DNA of 21,665 bases from assembly GCA_037144255.1 (NCBI GenBank), contig JBAWXE010000042.1, forward strand, positions 1-21,665. Reading direction: 5' to 3'. Within the stretch, counting starts at the first letter, position 1, and each line of letters opens with the position of its first letter. Shown here one piece after another: positions 7,252-15,609 of this stretch. The notes under the pieces were generated by a model. It saw nothing but the letters and a program-made list of their open reading frames with translations, searched no databases and was not told the DNA's origin. The position numbers and the translations under genes are program-made. Source of the DNA: JBAWXE01 sp037144255. Lineage in GTDB: Bacteria > Bacteroidota > Bacteroidia > Chitinophagales > Chitinophagaceae.

Positions 7252-8805
7252 ATGCGTTATGGCTTAGTCCTATTATGTTTTCTACTGTCTTTTGCAGCTA
7301 TGGGGCAACCCAACCAGCAACAGCAGCAACAGCAAGTAAGCTCTACCAGAGAGGAGCTGCTTCGCCGTAGGGAGAGTATTATGAGCGCCATCAAGGAGTC
7401 GCAAGAGCAACTGGAAGCCACTAAAAAGAACAAAAATGCCACTATGGGTGAGCTACACGCCCTACAAAACAAGCTAGCAGAGCGTCAGAGTCTGATATCC
7501 AATATCAATGAAGAGATCAATGATATTAGCAGTAATATTCAATTATCGGGTAAGGAAGTAGAGCAACTGCGCCAAAAGCTGGATCTGCTGAAAGTTAGAT
7601 ATGCCCAATCAATTAGATATGCCTATACTAATCGTAATTCTTTTAATATGCTGGCCTTTATGTTCTCGTCCAAGGACTTTAACGAGGCCATACGCAGAAT
7701 GCGATATCTGAAGAAATATAGAGATTACCGTAAACAACAGGTAGAACAGATACGTATAACCCGTGGACAGATAGAGACCAAGATAGTAGCACTGAACAAA
7801 CAAAAGAACCAAAAAGATGAATTGCTGAGTACACAACAGCAACAGGAGAAAGTGCTGGAAGAAGAAAAGAATGAGAAAAACAAAGTAGTGACCAGCCTGA
7901 AGGGTAAGGAAAAGGAATTGATGGCAGAAATAGAAAAGAGCCGCAAAGCCACCAAGAAACTGGACAATGCTATCAATGACATCATACGTCGGGAGATAGA
8001 ACTGGAAAAGAAACGTGCACAAGAAGAAGATAGAAAGAGAAGAGAACGTGAGGATAAGAATAAAAATGCACAAGTAGCTCATACTAATACAGCGAACAAT
8101 AACAACAATAATAATAACAGTAACGACCCTTATTCTGCTAAGAGTTTCTCTGCTAACGGAACACCTATTACCAATACTAACAAGGGTACCAATGTTGTAA
8201 CCAATAATAAAAACGTAACTACAAACAATAATAAGATTGTAAGCACTACTAATACTAAGACCGGCAATAATAACCCAACAGTAGCGGCTAATACAAATAA
8301 ACAAACAACTACTGCACCGAAAGAAAGAGAATATGATGCCAGTTATTATAACCTATCACTGACACCAGAAGCTGCTGCATTATCTAATAATTTGGAAGCT
8401 AATAGAGGAAGGCTTCCATGGCCAGTAGAGAAAGGATTTGTGTCGGGTCAATTTGGTAAACATCCACACCCGGTAGCAGAGAAGGTAATGATAGAGAATA
8501 ATGGAATAGATATACGTACCAGCCCTAATGCTATAGCACGAGTAGTGTTTGACGGTAGAGTGTCCACGGCAGCTCTTATCAACGGACAATGGACGATAAT
8601 TGTAACACATGGACGATATTATACAGTATACAGTGGCTTATCTAAAAAGAATGTAGATAAAGGTGATGAAGTACACACCAAACAAACCATAGGTACAGTA
8701 GGTACCAATGATGATGGCGACCCTACCATCAATTTCCAGATATGGAAAGATGTGGGTAAAAAAGATGCCATCAAACTAGACCCAGCAAGCTGGATAGCAA
8801 AGTAA
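7252..8805 (+). CDS. EnvC-like murein hydrolase activator with degenerate M23/LytM domain
   Basis: The exported protein (517 residues from the ATG at 7252; a GTG two codons upstream is less likely) has a signal peptide, a poly-Gln patch right after it, two long charged coiled-coil segments (about residues 28-120 and 140-270), an Asn/Thr-rich low-complexity linker (about 279-353) and a C-terminal LytM domain (about 388-515). This is the layout of EnvC, which activates cell-wall amidases during division. The LytM domain lacks the zinc ligands: NNGID replaces HxGxD (about 416-420), YSGL stands where YxHL is expected, and INFQIW replaces the final HxH-type strand. It is therefore predicted to be catalytically inactive and to act by binding an amidase. 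Its stop lies 12 bases from the stop of the convergent gpmI. Confidence 0.88.
   Translation: MRYGLVLLCFLLSFAAMGQPNQQQQQQQVSSTREELLRRRESIMSAIKESQEQLEATKKNKNATMGELHALQNKLAERQSLISNINEEINDISSNIQLSGKEVEQLRQKLDLLKVRYAQSIRYAYTNRNSFNMLAFMFSSKDFNEAIRRMRYLKKYRDYRKQQVEQIRITRGQIETKIVALNKQKNQKDELLSTQQQQEKVLEEEKNEKNKVVTSLKGKEKELMAEIEKSRKATKKLDNAINDIIRREIELEKKRAQEEDRKRREREDKNKNAQVAHTNTANNNNNNNNSNDPYSAKSFSANGTPITNTNKGTNVVTNNKNVTTNNNKIVSTTNTKTGNNNPTVAANTNKQTTTAPKEREYDASYYNLSLTPEAAALSNNLEANRGRLPWPVEKGFVSGQFGKHPHPVAEKVMIENNGIDIRTSPNAIARVVFDGRVSTAALINGQWTIIVTHGRYYTVYSGLSKKNVDKGDEVHTKQTIGTVGTNDDGDPTINFQIWKDVGKKDAIKLDPASWIAK
7315..7335 (+). repeat. CAG/CAA microsatellite encoding seven Gln
   Basis: A run of CAG and CAA codons encodes seven consecutive Gln just after the predicted signal peptide cleavage site of the EnvC-like protein. 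The mixed codons make slippage less likely than in a pure repeat. Confidence 0.8.
8086..8310 (+). repeat. AAC/AAT-rich low-complexity tract encoding an Asn/Thr linker
   Basis: About 75 codons are dominated by AAT, AAC, ACT and ACA, including an uninterrupted block of eight Asn codons near 8095-8118. It encodes a flexible linker between the coiled coils and LytM domain of the EnvC-like protein and probably varies in length among relatives. Confidence 0.8.
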
Positions 8806-8817
8806 TTCTTTGAACAA

Positions 8818-10344
8818 TTAACTGATCAATACATTACCAGTCATCTCATTAGGGATAGGCAAGCCCATATACGTAAGTATAGTAGGTGCCAGATCGCCCA
8901 ATTTGCCGGGCTTTAATGTACCCTTGAAATCGTTGGAGATCAGAAACAAAGGAACAGGATTGAGTGAATGTGCTGTATTAGGTGTGCCATCTTCATTGAT
9001 TAGAAAATCAGCATTGCCATGATCGGCAGTAAGAAATACCGCATAGCCTTTCTCTAATGCCAAAGGAACTATAGAAGACACACAGGTATCTACAGTCTCT
9101 ACAGCCCTTACCACAGCATTCCATACACCCGTATGACCTACCATATCAGCATTAGCAAAATTGAGACAGATAAAATCAGCGGTTTGGCCTTCTATTTCGG
9201 GAAGAATAGCGTCTCTAACTTCAAAAGCACTCATCTCAGGTTTGAGATCGTAAGTAGCTACTGATTTAGGAGATTGTATCATGATACGCTTTTCACCTTC
9301 AAATGGCTGTTCGCGGCCACCTGAGAAGAAGAAAGTAACGTGTGGGTACTTTTCTGTTTCGGCAATACGAATTTGCTTCTTGCCATTATCGGCCAGCACC
9401 TCGCCCATAGTATGTACCAGATTGTCATTGTTGAAAATGATTGCTACATTCTTATAGGTCTTATCGTACTCTGTCATAGTTACATAATGCAATGCCAGAG
9501 GCTGCATATGCTGATCGGGGAAAGATTGTTGTGTAAGTGCAATAGTGATCTCGCGGCAACGATCGGTACGGAAGTTAAAACATACTACCACATCGCCATC
9601 CTGAATATTTGCCAAAGGTTTGTCAGAGGTATCGCAAGTAATAATAGGCTTGATGAATTCGTCTGTCACGTTCTCATCGTAAGAATGTTGGATAGCAGCC
9701 AGAGGGTCTTGTGTATGTGTACCCACACCAGCCACTAAGGCATCGTAAGCTACTTTCACACGTTCCCAGCGCTTATCGCGGTCCATAGCATAGAAACGAC
9801 CACAAACAGAAGCCAGCATCGCACCTGTCTTTTGGGTATGAGTATAGAGGTCTTTTATAAAGGCATATCCACTTTTAGGATCAGTATCTCGACCATCCGT
9901 AAAAGCATGTACAGCAACACTAGGCAACTGGTGCTGTGCAGCAAGAGAACATAATGCTTTCAAGTGATCTATATGAGAGTGTACACCACCATCGCTTACC
10001 AGACCTATGAAATGTAAAGTCTTGTTTTGTGTTTTAGCAATATTGAAAGCACTCATCAATACTTCGTTAGTAGCCAGTTCTCCATCGCGCACTGCTACAT
10101 TGATACGTTGCAATTCCTGATAGACGATACGACCAGCGCCAATATTCAAGTGACCTACTTCAGAATTACCCATTTGTCCATCGGGTAAACCAACGGCTTC
10201 GCCACAGGCAATGAGTTCTGTATGAGGATACTTATTGTATAAAGATTTTACGAACGGAACATTAGCATGAGCGATAGCATCTGATGCAGGAACCTTACCA
10301 TGGCCCCAACCGTCCATTATGATGAGCATTGCTTTTTTAGACAT
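8818..10344 (-). CDS. gpmI: 2,3-bisphosphoglycerate-independent phosphoglycerate mutase
   Basis: This cytoplasmic glycolytic/gluconeogenic enzyme interconverts 3- and 2-phosphoglycerate using two metal ions (usually manganese) and a phosphoserine intermediate. The 508-residue length is standard. The N-terminal phosphatase half shows MDGWG with metal ligand D11 and the catalytic S61 in MGNSEVGHLNIGAGR. The inserted transferase half carries GGVHSHIDHL, FTDGRDTDP and the FRTDRCRE arginine motif. The C-terminal part restores metal binding with NADMVGHTG and TADHGNAD. All key motifs are intact. A TACTTTTG promoter element ends only 5 bases before the ATG, hinting at a leaderless or very short leader. 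It converges on the envC-like gene with a 12-base gap and no visible terminator. Confidence 0.97.
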   Translation of the reverse strand: MSKKAMLIIMDGWGHGKVPASDAIAHANVPFVKSLYNKYPHTELIACGEAVGLPDGQMGNSEVGHLNIGAGRIVYQELQRINVAVRDGELATNEVLMSAFNIAKTQNKTLHFIGLVSDGGVHSHIDHLKALCSLAAQHQLPSVAVHAFTDGRDTDPKSGYAFIKDLYTHTQKTGAMLASVCGRFYAMDRDKRWERVKVAYDALVAGVGTHTQDPLAAIQHSYDENVTDEFIKPIITCDTSDKPLANIQDGDVVVCFNFRTDRCREITIALTQQSFPDQHMQPLALHYVTMTEYDKTYKNVAIIFNNDNLVHTMGEVLADNGKKQIRIAETEKYPHVTFFFSGGREQPFEGEKRIMIQSPKSVATYDLKPEMSAFEVRDAILPEIEGQTADFICLNFANADMVGHTGVWNAVVRAVETVDTCVSSIVPLALEKGYAVFLTADHGNADFLINEDGTPNTAHSLNPVPLFLISNDFKGTLKPGKLGDLAPTILTYMGLPIPNEMTGNVLIS

Positions 10345-10349
10345 GGATG

Positions 10350-10357
10350 CAAAAGTA
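10350..10357 (-). promoter_or_regulatory. Candidate -7 element immediately upstream of gpmI
   Basis: Minus-strand TACTTTTG matches TAnnTTTG and ends 5 bases before the gpmI ATG. If used, transcription would begin at or very near the start codon. No -33 TTTG is seen at the usual spacing. Confidence 0.5.
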
Positions 10358-10483
10358 ATACATCTAGCAGTGAGTAAGGATAATTATCTACTGATATTTG
10401 TCATTGATGCTGTATCTGTATGGTATCTACCAGTGTTTCAAAAATGTTAATACTATCACATTATCATCAGCAGAAAGACATAT

Positions 10484-10520
10484 TTGGCGGGGTTTTATAC
10501 GAATTGGCACGGTTTTAGTA
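10484..10520 (+). promoter_or_regulatory. Tandem 20-base-spaced sigma-54-like motifs upstream of the DUF4783 gene
   Basis: Two similar 16-base strings start at 10484 (TTGGCGGGGTTTTATA) and 10504 (TTGGCACGGTTTTAGT), exactly 20 bases apart. The second has a perfect sigma-54 -24 box (TTGGCACG) but its -12 position reads TAGTA instead of TTGCA. If it is a promoter, its start point would be about 35-40 bases before the ATG at 10567. The rest of the 222-base gap is A/T-rich with no other clear signal. Confidence 0.4.
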
Positions 10521-10566
10521 TAGGTATAAGTAAGAAAGGAAAAATAGAAAAGAATAAGAACAAAAG

Positions 10567-10962
10567 ATGAAAACAATAAAGAAAAAAATGATGCTGATGT
10601 TATTGTGTTGTTTGCTGGTCGTCACGAGTTACGCACAGGGGCAGATGGAAGAGATCAGTACAGGAATAAGAAGTGGGAATGTATCGTTAATCTCAAAATA
10701 CTTTGATAATGTTGTCGATATTACTGTTAATAACGGTCAGTCTACATTTAGTCATTCGCAGGCAGAAATGGTTTTGAAGAATTTCTTTAAAAAGAGTCAA
10801 GTGAGTGAGTTTAATATAATAGAAAATGGCGTATCGAATGGAAATGGATCTGCTTATACAGTAGGGGAATTAGTTACGAAGAATGATCGATATAAAGTAT
10901 ATATATCGATCAGGCAAAAAGACAAGAGTTATGCGATACAGGAGATGAGATTTGAGAAATAG
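10567..10962 (+). CDS. Secreted DUF4783-domain protein
   Basis: The 131-residue product starts with a lysine-rich N-region and hydrophobic core (about residues 8-21) ending in SYAQG, a typical Bacteroidetes signal peptide. The mature 107 residues match DUF4783: an initial helix MEEISTGIRSGNVSLISKYF, then DNVVDITVNNGQSTFSHSQAEMVLKNFF, and three C-terminal strands ending in QEMRFEK. The predicted shape is an NTF2-like cone fold, but no enzymatic residues are evident and the function is unknown. The gene stands alone, with tandem sigma-54-like motifs upstream, an A-rich leader with no Shine-Dalgarno site, and a strong shared terminator downstream. Confidence 0.85.
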   Translation: MKTIKKKMMLMLLCCLLVVTSYAQGQMEEISTGIRSGNVSLISKYFDNVVDITVNNGQSTFSHSQAEMVLKNFFKKSQVSEFNIIENGVSNGNGSAYTVGELVTKNDRYKVYISIRQKDKSYAIQEMRFEK

Positions 10963-11029
10963 CGTGGACGAGTGGAGAGAAGAATGGATGAATGGAGTTT
11001 GTTAATTAGTGGAGATGGGTTGTTGAAGA

Positions 11030-11058
11030 ATAAGGCCTGCAGATAATGCAGGCCTTAT
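11030..11058. terminator. Perfect bidirectional hairpin terminator
   Basis: A perfect 12-bp stem (11030-11041 with 11047-11058) containing AAGGCCTGCA closes a GATAA loop, midway between the stops of the DUF4783 gene (plus) and the DUF4139 gene (minus). With no mismatch it is equally stable in both RNAs, as expected for a shared terminator; U-tracts are weak on both sides. Confidence 0.85.
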
Positions 11059-11070
11059 ATGTTGTAGTAT

Positions 11071-12687
11071 TTATCTAAGGTTTTGAATGACCTTATCCTT
11101 AGGATATTTGACAGTATACGTGAGTTTTTTCTTCAAGGTCTCATTAGGGGCGATCTTTACTATCCATTTTACAGCACCTGATGTATCGTCTATATTAGCT
11201 CCATCAGCATCTTTATCTTCAATAACAATATCCTTATCATTGCTTACAGGGAATTGGTCGAGGATAGTGAGATCTATAGGAACTTTTTTAGTATTGCGGA
11301 CACTGATGGTATATATATAAGTCTCTCTTTTATTGGTGCCAATGACTTTGGCAGATTTAAAATCTTTTTCGCGCTCACGACGAATAATGATCTTTTTATC
11401 GCGACCCAGAGATAGATTGAGAGTATCCTGCACATTGCGCATATCTATATAGCCCTGACCTACGTAAGTGCCTTCGTAGAAAATATTGGTTTGTGCTGGG
11501 AGCAGATTCAAGTCTTCCCAGTTAGTGACCTGAGCCTGTAAGAAAGCATCTTTATCAGCTTTAGGTGCAGAGTAATATCTATAAGTAGCCGGCAGTTCGT
11601 AAGATTTTACTGCTATCATATGGTGCTGACCATCGCTAGGTATGGTGTATGGGATATCAATATCGAAGGTGGTATTAGTGCCTGAATTATCTACTGTTAC
11701 AAATCTATCTATTGAAGCAACGTTATAATTAGCAATACCCTGACCAGCAGAATTATAAAGAAGGCTTTTATCTGCCATAGGGGCAGTATTTGAATAAGAA
11801 CGAACATATTTAGGGGAATTGGGAATATTGAATGATAGGTACCAAGGATTCAGAACAGGGGATTGCACCCCTTCGTTAGGATTACCGGTTGATAATACTA
11901 GATGTACATTGTCCCATCGAACTCCAGAGTTCTGAAATACATTTGCTTTGTAATAGAGTTTCACTGGATCGTTCAATTTTTCAATACGTATATCATAGTT
12001 GGGTGTCCAGCCGGCGTTGGGTACTACATAACTGATAGTGATATTGGATGCTGAAGCTTGGGTAGTATAGAATTTTACTACCAATTGGCCCCCAGGGAGA
12101 AAATCTTTCTTGCGTTCTTCATCCAGTTGCTTATTGAGTAAGACTATTTTTTCATTGTTTTTATCATATTTCTTGTGAAGGGATGTTTTTTCTGTAAGGA
12201 AAGAATTCATCTTAGTGTTCATCAAGTCCAACATCTTTTGCAATTCTGCTACAGATAGCCCACTGTTATTGCCACCTACCTTGTGATTATCCTTGAGTGT
12301 TGCTAATTGTTCATCTATCACAAATATTTTGTTATCCATTACTTTGTTCTCATCGCCTAACAATTCTATACTATCCTTTATGGACTTGGCTTTAGGGGAT
12401 AAGGCTTCTGATTGTAAATAATCATTTTTAAAGGTAGCGGACTGTACAGCCACATTGCTATTATCTGCACCTACCGTTACACTTTGCTGGTTTACATTAC
12501 CAGCAACATTGGTAAAGATCACATCGCTTTCGCCCAATGGAAGGTTTACACTTGCTGTGCTTAACAGTTCTGCACCATTGAGAAAAACGGTAGCCTGTAC
12601 AATTTTTACTTTTTGTTGTGTCTGTGCATTAAGAGGTAGTACAAACAATACACTTATCGCGGATATAATTATAATGGAGGTTTTCAT
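11071..12687 (-). CDS. DUF4139 (mucoidy inhibitor MuiA-like) secreted protein
   Basis: The 538-residue protein has a signal peptide (about residues 1-21, LPLNAQ), an N-terminal DUF4140 domain (VQATVFLNGAELLSTASVNLPLGESDVIFTNV region), a charged coiled-coil segment (about 95-185) and a long C-terminal DUF4139 domain that includes ISYVVPNAGWTPNYDIRIE and VFQNSGVRWDNVHLVLSTGNP. The final strands (KVPIDLTILDQFPVS, LTYTVKYPKD) are typical of the family. The MuiA name comes from a report of mucoidy inhibition, but the molecular function is unknown; an envelope role is an inference. It is a single-gene unit between a uvrD terminator upstream and the perfect bidirectional terminator downstream. Confidence 0.88.
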   Translation of the reverse strand: MKTSIIIISAISVLFVLPLNAQTQQKVKIVQATVFLNGAELLSTASVNLPLGESDVIFTNVAGNVNQQSVTVGADNSNVAVQSATFKNDYLQSEALSPKAKSIKDSIELLGDENKVMDNKIFVIDEQLATLKDNHKVGGNNSGLSVAELQKMLDLMNTKMNSFLTEKTSLHKKYDKNNEKIVLLNKQLDEERKKDFLPGGQLVVKFYTTQASASNITISYVVPNAGWTPNYDIRIEKLNDPVKLYYKANVFQNSGVRWDNVHLVLSTGNPNEGVQSPVLNPWYLSFNIPNSPKYVRSYSNTAPMADKSLLYNSAGQGIANYNVASIDRFVTVDNSGTNTTFDIDIPYTIPSDGQHHMIAVKSYELPATYRYYSAPKADKDAFLQAQVTNWEDLNLLPAQTNIFYEGTYVGQGYIDMRNVQDTLNLSLGRDKKIIIRREREKDFKSAKVIGTNKRETYIYTISVRNTKKVPIDLTILDQFPVSNDKDIVIEDKDADGANIDDTSGAVKWIVKIAPNETLKKKLTYTVKYPKDKVIQNLR

Positions 12688-12762
12688 ACAACGATATTTA
12701 ATAGTTAAGACGATGAAAAGTTATTAATTCCTAACAGATTATTTTTCATTTTAAGGAATATA

Positions 12763-12798
12763 TAACAATAAAGGGCGGGCATATATTGCCCACCCTTT
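12763..12798 (-). terminator. Rho-independent terminator of the helicase gene
   Basis: A 12-bp stem (12798-12787 with 12781-12770, minus strand) with a 5-base loop is followed by an A/U-rich tail. Position 12776/12792 is G-U in minus-strand RNA and C-A in plus-strand RNA. It begins about 20 bases past the helicase stop and separates it from the DUF4139 gene. Confidence 0.85.
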
Positions 12799-12818
12799 AA
12801 GGAAAAGATGTTCTTGTA

Positions 12819-15113
12819 TCACTTTACTATACGTAAACGGGCATAATTGAGCATGATCTTCTTTTGTCCATGGCCTTGCTGAAATTGTATAGTAGCTATG
12901 CGGTTATTAGCACCTCCTTCTAATGTAAGTATCTTACCAAAGCCGAACTTCTGATGTTCTACTTCCATACCTACTTCCATTTCATGAGGTTCATTCGCTG
13001 CAAAGTTAGGAGCGGGTGTATGTGCCGCAGGCTTGGCTGTCTGTTGTATCTTATCAGCTAGTTTTTTCAGAGAAGGCACTCTGTTAGCGCTCTCGTTGAA
13101 AGTATTGCCGAAGCTGCTTTGCTGAGCCTGGGGACGATTGCTCATACCTGTAAATGTCTTATCAAGATATGCCTCCGGTATCTCCTCAATAAAACGACTA
13201 GGGTCATTCTGTATCAAACTGCCAAAACGATAACGACTATTGGTATACGTAACCCATAAACGTTCTTTGGCTCTTGTGATTGCTACATAGAACAGACGGC
13301 GCTCTTCCTCCAGATCGGCACGGTCGTATAAGCTCATAGCACTTGGAAACAAATTCTCTTCCAAGCCTACATTGAACACACAAGGAAATTCCAAGCCCTT
13401 AGCAGCATGTATAGTCATCAGTTTTACAGAATCCTGATTCTCATCTGAGTCTTTATCAGCATCGGTGAGCAATGTTATTTGTTGCAAGTAACTACCCAGG
13501 CTTTTATCAAGAAGTTCACCTTCTTCATCAGGGGTTTCGGTGAATTCCTTGATAGAGTTCAATAATTCCTGAACGTTCTCATAACGTGCCAGGCCCTCTA
13601 CTGATTTATCGTTGTATAATTCCTGTACCAAGCCTGTGTGCTTACCTACTGCGAAAGCCACATCGTAGGCATTTTGCTTTTCCAGTTGAGTTTGGAAACT
13701 TTTGATCTTAGTTACAAATTCCTCAATGGCACTGGTACCAGCACCTTTCAACCCTGCTGCTGCAGGGTCTTGTATCACTTCCCAAAAAGTCTTATCCTGC
13801 TCATTGGCTATTACCATTATCTTTTCGATACTGGTCTTACCTATACCACGAGCAGGGTAATTGATGATACGTTTCAGATTTTCTTCATCCTGTGTATTGA
13901 CTACTATACGCAGATAAGCCAAGAAATCTTTAACTTCCTTACGCTGATAGAATGAAACACCTCCATATAGTTTGTAAGGTATATTCATCCTGCGTAAGCT
14001 TTCTTCAAAAGAACGACTTTGGGCATTGGTGCGGTATAGTATGGCGAAGTCCTTATTAGCGTAATGGTTGCGCAGCTTCATTTCTGTAATGGCATCTGCT
14101 ACAAAACGGCCTTCGTCATTATCTGTCATAGTGCGCACCAATACTATCTTATCTCCCTCTGTATTGTCAGTCCAAAGTTGTTTAGGAATTTGGTTTTTAT
14201 TATTAGAAATGACCTGATTCGCCACATTCAATATAGACTGTGTACTACGGTAGTTCTGTTCCAGTTTTACTGTCATTACATCATCATAGTCGTCATTGAA
14301 TTGAAGAATGTTTTGTACTGTAGCACCACGGAAGGAATATATACTCTGAGCATCATCACCCACTACACAAATATTCTCATGCACTGCACCCATCATTTTG
14401 ATGATGGCATACTGAGCCAAGTTGGTATCTTGATACTCATCTATCAATATGTACTTAAAGCGGTGCTGGTACTTTGCCAGTACTTCTGGAAAATTGGTAA
14501 GCAATATGTACATTTTGAAGAGCAGATCATCAAAATCCATAGCTCCGTTCTTGAAACAACGTTTGGCATACGAATCATAGATATCACCCATTAAAGGCCT
14601 GTTACTACGAGCATCTTCCTGTTGTATCTGTGTATCCTGCTTATACATTACAGGATCTATCAAACTGTTTTTGGCAGCTGATATACGATTATATACGTAA
14701 GCTGGTTTGTAATGCTTATCATCCAGATTCATATCGTTGATAATGCCTTTGAGTACACTCTTGGCATCATCGGTATCGTATATGGTAAAATTATTAGGAT
14801 AACCTAGTTTATTAGCCTCTGCCCGCAGTATACGTGCAAACACCGAGTGGAAAGTACCTATATATAAATTACGTGCTTCTGTGTTACCCAGTATACGTTC
14901 CACACGCTCTTTCATTTCGGCAGCTGCTTTGTTGGTAAAGGTGAGTGCCAGTATATTGAAAGCATCTACACCATTATGCATCAGGTGTGCTATACGTGTA
15001 GTCAGTACTTTGGTCTTGCCACTTCCGGCCCCCGCTACTATCATCAATGGCCCATCCATATGCTCTACAGCAATACGTTGTTTTTCATTAAGCCCCTTCA
15101 GGTATTCTTGCAT
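12819..15113 (-). CDS. UvrD/PcrA-type superfamily 1A DNA helicase
   Basis: The 764-residue protein is a complete 3'-5' DNA helicase of the UvrD/PcrA group, acting in nucleotide excision repair, mismatch repair and removal of RecA or stalled polymerase. Motifs run in order: the Q motif GLNEKQRIAVEH, Walker A AGAGSGKT (about residues 27-34), TFTNKAAAEMKER, Walker B LIDEYQDTN, VVGDDAQSIYSFRGA, the LEQNYRST motif, LMTIHAAKGLEFPCVFNVGLEE and YVAITRAKERLW. A C-terminal Tudor-like tail (about 700-764, GMEVEHQKFGFGKILTLEG) matches the RNA polymerase-interacting end of PcrA. Nothing is missing. A TATTTTTG element ends 5 bases before the ATG, suggesting a leaderless transcript. It is a single-gene unit with its own terminator. 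Confidence 0.95.
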   Translation of the reverse strand: MQEYLKGLNEKQRIAVEHMDGPLMIVAGAGSGKTKVLTTRIAHLMHNGVDAFNILALTFTNKAAAEMKERVERILGNTEARNLYIGTFHSVFARILRAEANKLGYPNNFTIYDTDDAKSVLKGIINDMNLDDKHYKPAYVYNRISAAKNSLIDPVMYKQDTQIQQEDARSNRPLMGDIYDSYAKRCFKNGAMDFDDLLFKMYILLTNFPEVLAKYQHRFKYILIDEYQDTNLAQYAIIKMMGAVHENICVVGDDAQSIYSFRGATVQNILQFNDDYDDVMTVKLEQNYRSTQSILNVANQVISNNKNQIPKQLWTDNTEGDKIVLVRTMTDNDEGRFVADAITEMKLRNHYANKDFAILYRTNAQSRSFEESLRRMNIPYKLYGGVSFYQRKEVKDFLAYLRIVVNTQDEENLKRIINYPARGIGKTSIEKIMVIANEQDKTFWEVIQDPAAAGLKGAGTSAIEEFVTKIKSFQTQLEKQNAYDVAFAVGKHTGLVQELYNDKSVEGLARYENVQELLNSIKEFTETPDEEGELLDKSLGSYLQQITLLTDADKDSDENQDSVKLMTIHAAKGLEFPCVFNVGLEENLFPSAMSLYDRADLEEERRLFYVAITRAKERLWVTYTNSRYRFGSLIQNDPSRFIEEIPEAYLDKTFTGMSNRPQAQQSSFGNTFNESANRVPSLKKLADKIQQTAKPAAHTPAPNFAANEPHEMEVGMEVEHQKFGFGKILTLEGGANNRIATIQFQQGHGQKKIMLNYARLRIVK

Positions 15114-15118
15114 ATGCG

Positions 15119-15126
15119 CAAAAATA
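15119..15126 (-). promoter_or_regulatory. Candidate -7 element immediately upstream of the helicase gene
   Basis: Minus-strand TATTTTTG matches TAnnTTTG and ends 5 bases before the helicase ATG, so transcription might begin at or close to the start codon. Confidence 0.45.
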
Positions 15127-15203
15127 CATCAACGAAATGGTGATTGAATAAAAAATCAGCATGTAGTAATCGTACTATGGTTTTCATTTATTAAATTACG
15201 GTA

Positions 15204-15225
15204 AAGAAATAAGTACTTATTTCTT
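15204..15225. promoter_or_regulatory. Perfect 22-bp palindrome between divergent genes
   Basis: AAGAAATAAGT (15204-15214) is followed directly by its exact reverse complement (15215-15225). It lies 91 bases upstream of the helicase start and 42 bases upstream of the small acidic gene. With no loop and no U-tract in either direction it looks more like a dimeric regulator's site than a terminator. Confidence 0.55.
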
Positions 15226-15266
15226 ATTATTACTATATTAGAATTGATGTACAAAGAAAGCCCTGT

Positions 15267-15590
15267 ATGTTTATAAAGAACCAAACCTTCAAAGACGAAG
15301 CTACCCTTATAGAAATGTTGTTTGATTTCAGCTTAGGAAACCCTTCGGAACTTATAGATAACATAGTATCTGAAATAGACAAAGAACTGGAAAACAATTC
15401 AGAATACAATAAGTATAAGAATTCTCTACCCGATGAAGAAGACCAACTAGAGTTGTATATAGAAGAACGGGATGCACATCTGGCAGATAGACTACTGAAA
15501 CGATATGATTCATTTATAGTAGAGGATGCTAAGCTATATGCTGTAAAAGGCGGCGAAAAAGTATTGCTATATGAATTAGACTTATACTAA
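15267..15590 (+). CDS. Acidic cytoplasmic protein of unknown function
   Basis: The 107-residue product has no signal peptide or membrane segment and is strongly acidic and helical in its centre (residues about 27-75, many Glu/Asp with regular hydrophobics), with a short strand-like C-terminal end (AKLYAVKGGEKVLLYELDLY). I do not recognise the family. The coding signal is good: an uninterrupted frame from ATG to TAA, a plausible AAAGAAAG leader, and codon use like its neighbours. It lies 19 bases upstream of arfB, which has its own -7 element inside that gap, so the two may be cotranscribed or separate. The 22-bp palindrome upstream may control it. A partner role with the helicase or ArfB cannot be judged. 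Confidence 0.65.
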   Translation: MFIKNQTFKDEATLIEMLFDFSLGNPSELIDNIVSEIDKELENNSEYNKYKNSLPDEEDQLELYIEERDAHLADRLLKRYDSFIVEDAKLYAVKGGEKVLLYELDLY

Positions 15591-15594
15591 TTCG

Positions 15595-15602
15595 TACTTT
15601 TG
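15595..15602 (+). promoter_or_regulatory. Candidate -7 element immediately upstream of arfB
   Basis: TACTTTTG matches TAnnTTTG and ends 7 bases before the arfB ATG at 15610, which would give a leaderless or near-leaderless mRNA independent of the gene upstream. Confidence 0.5.
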
Positions 15603-15609
15603 CAGAGTC

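Noticed and set aside
7315..7335. CAG/CAA tract considered as a phase-variation switch
   Set aside because: The unit is three bases, so slippage would not shift the frame, and the mixed codons reduce slippage.
7609..8304. Long open frame (231 codons) on the minus strand opposite the envC-like gene
   Set aside because: It is rich in Phe, Ile, Leu, Cys and Tyr as expected for the complement of a Lys/Gln/Asn-rich coiled coil and linker. It has no recognisable domain, and the plus-strand gene is certain.
8086..8310. AAC/AAT repeats considered as a CRISPR-like or tandem-repeat array
   Set aside because: The repeats are codon-scale, have no spacers, and stay in frame as an Asn/Thr linker.
14064..14594. 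Open frame of 176 codons on the plus strand inside the helicase gene
   Set aside because: Its composition (Ile, Tyr, Cys, His-rich) is that of a shadow of the helicase, whose motifs on the minus strand are intact throughout.
12819..15590. Helicase plus unknown acidic gene considered as an antiphage defence pair
   Set aside because: The helicase is a complete UvrD/PcrA-type housekeeping protein with a PcrA-like C-terminal tail. The genes are divergent, and no nuclease or other defence gene is nearby.
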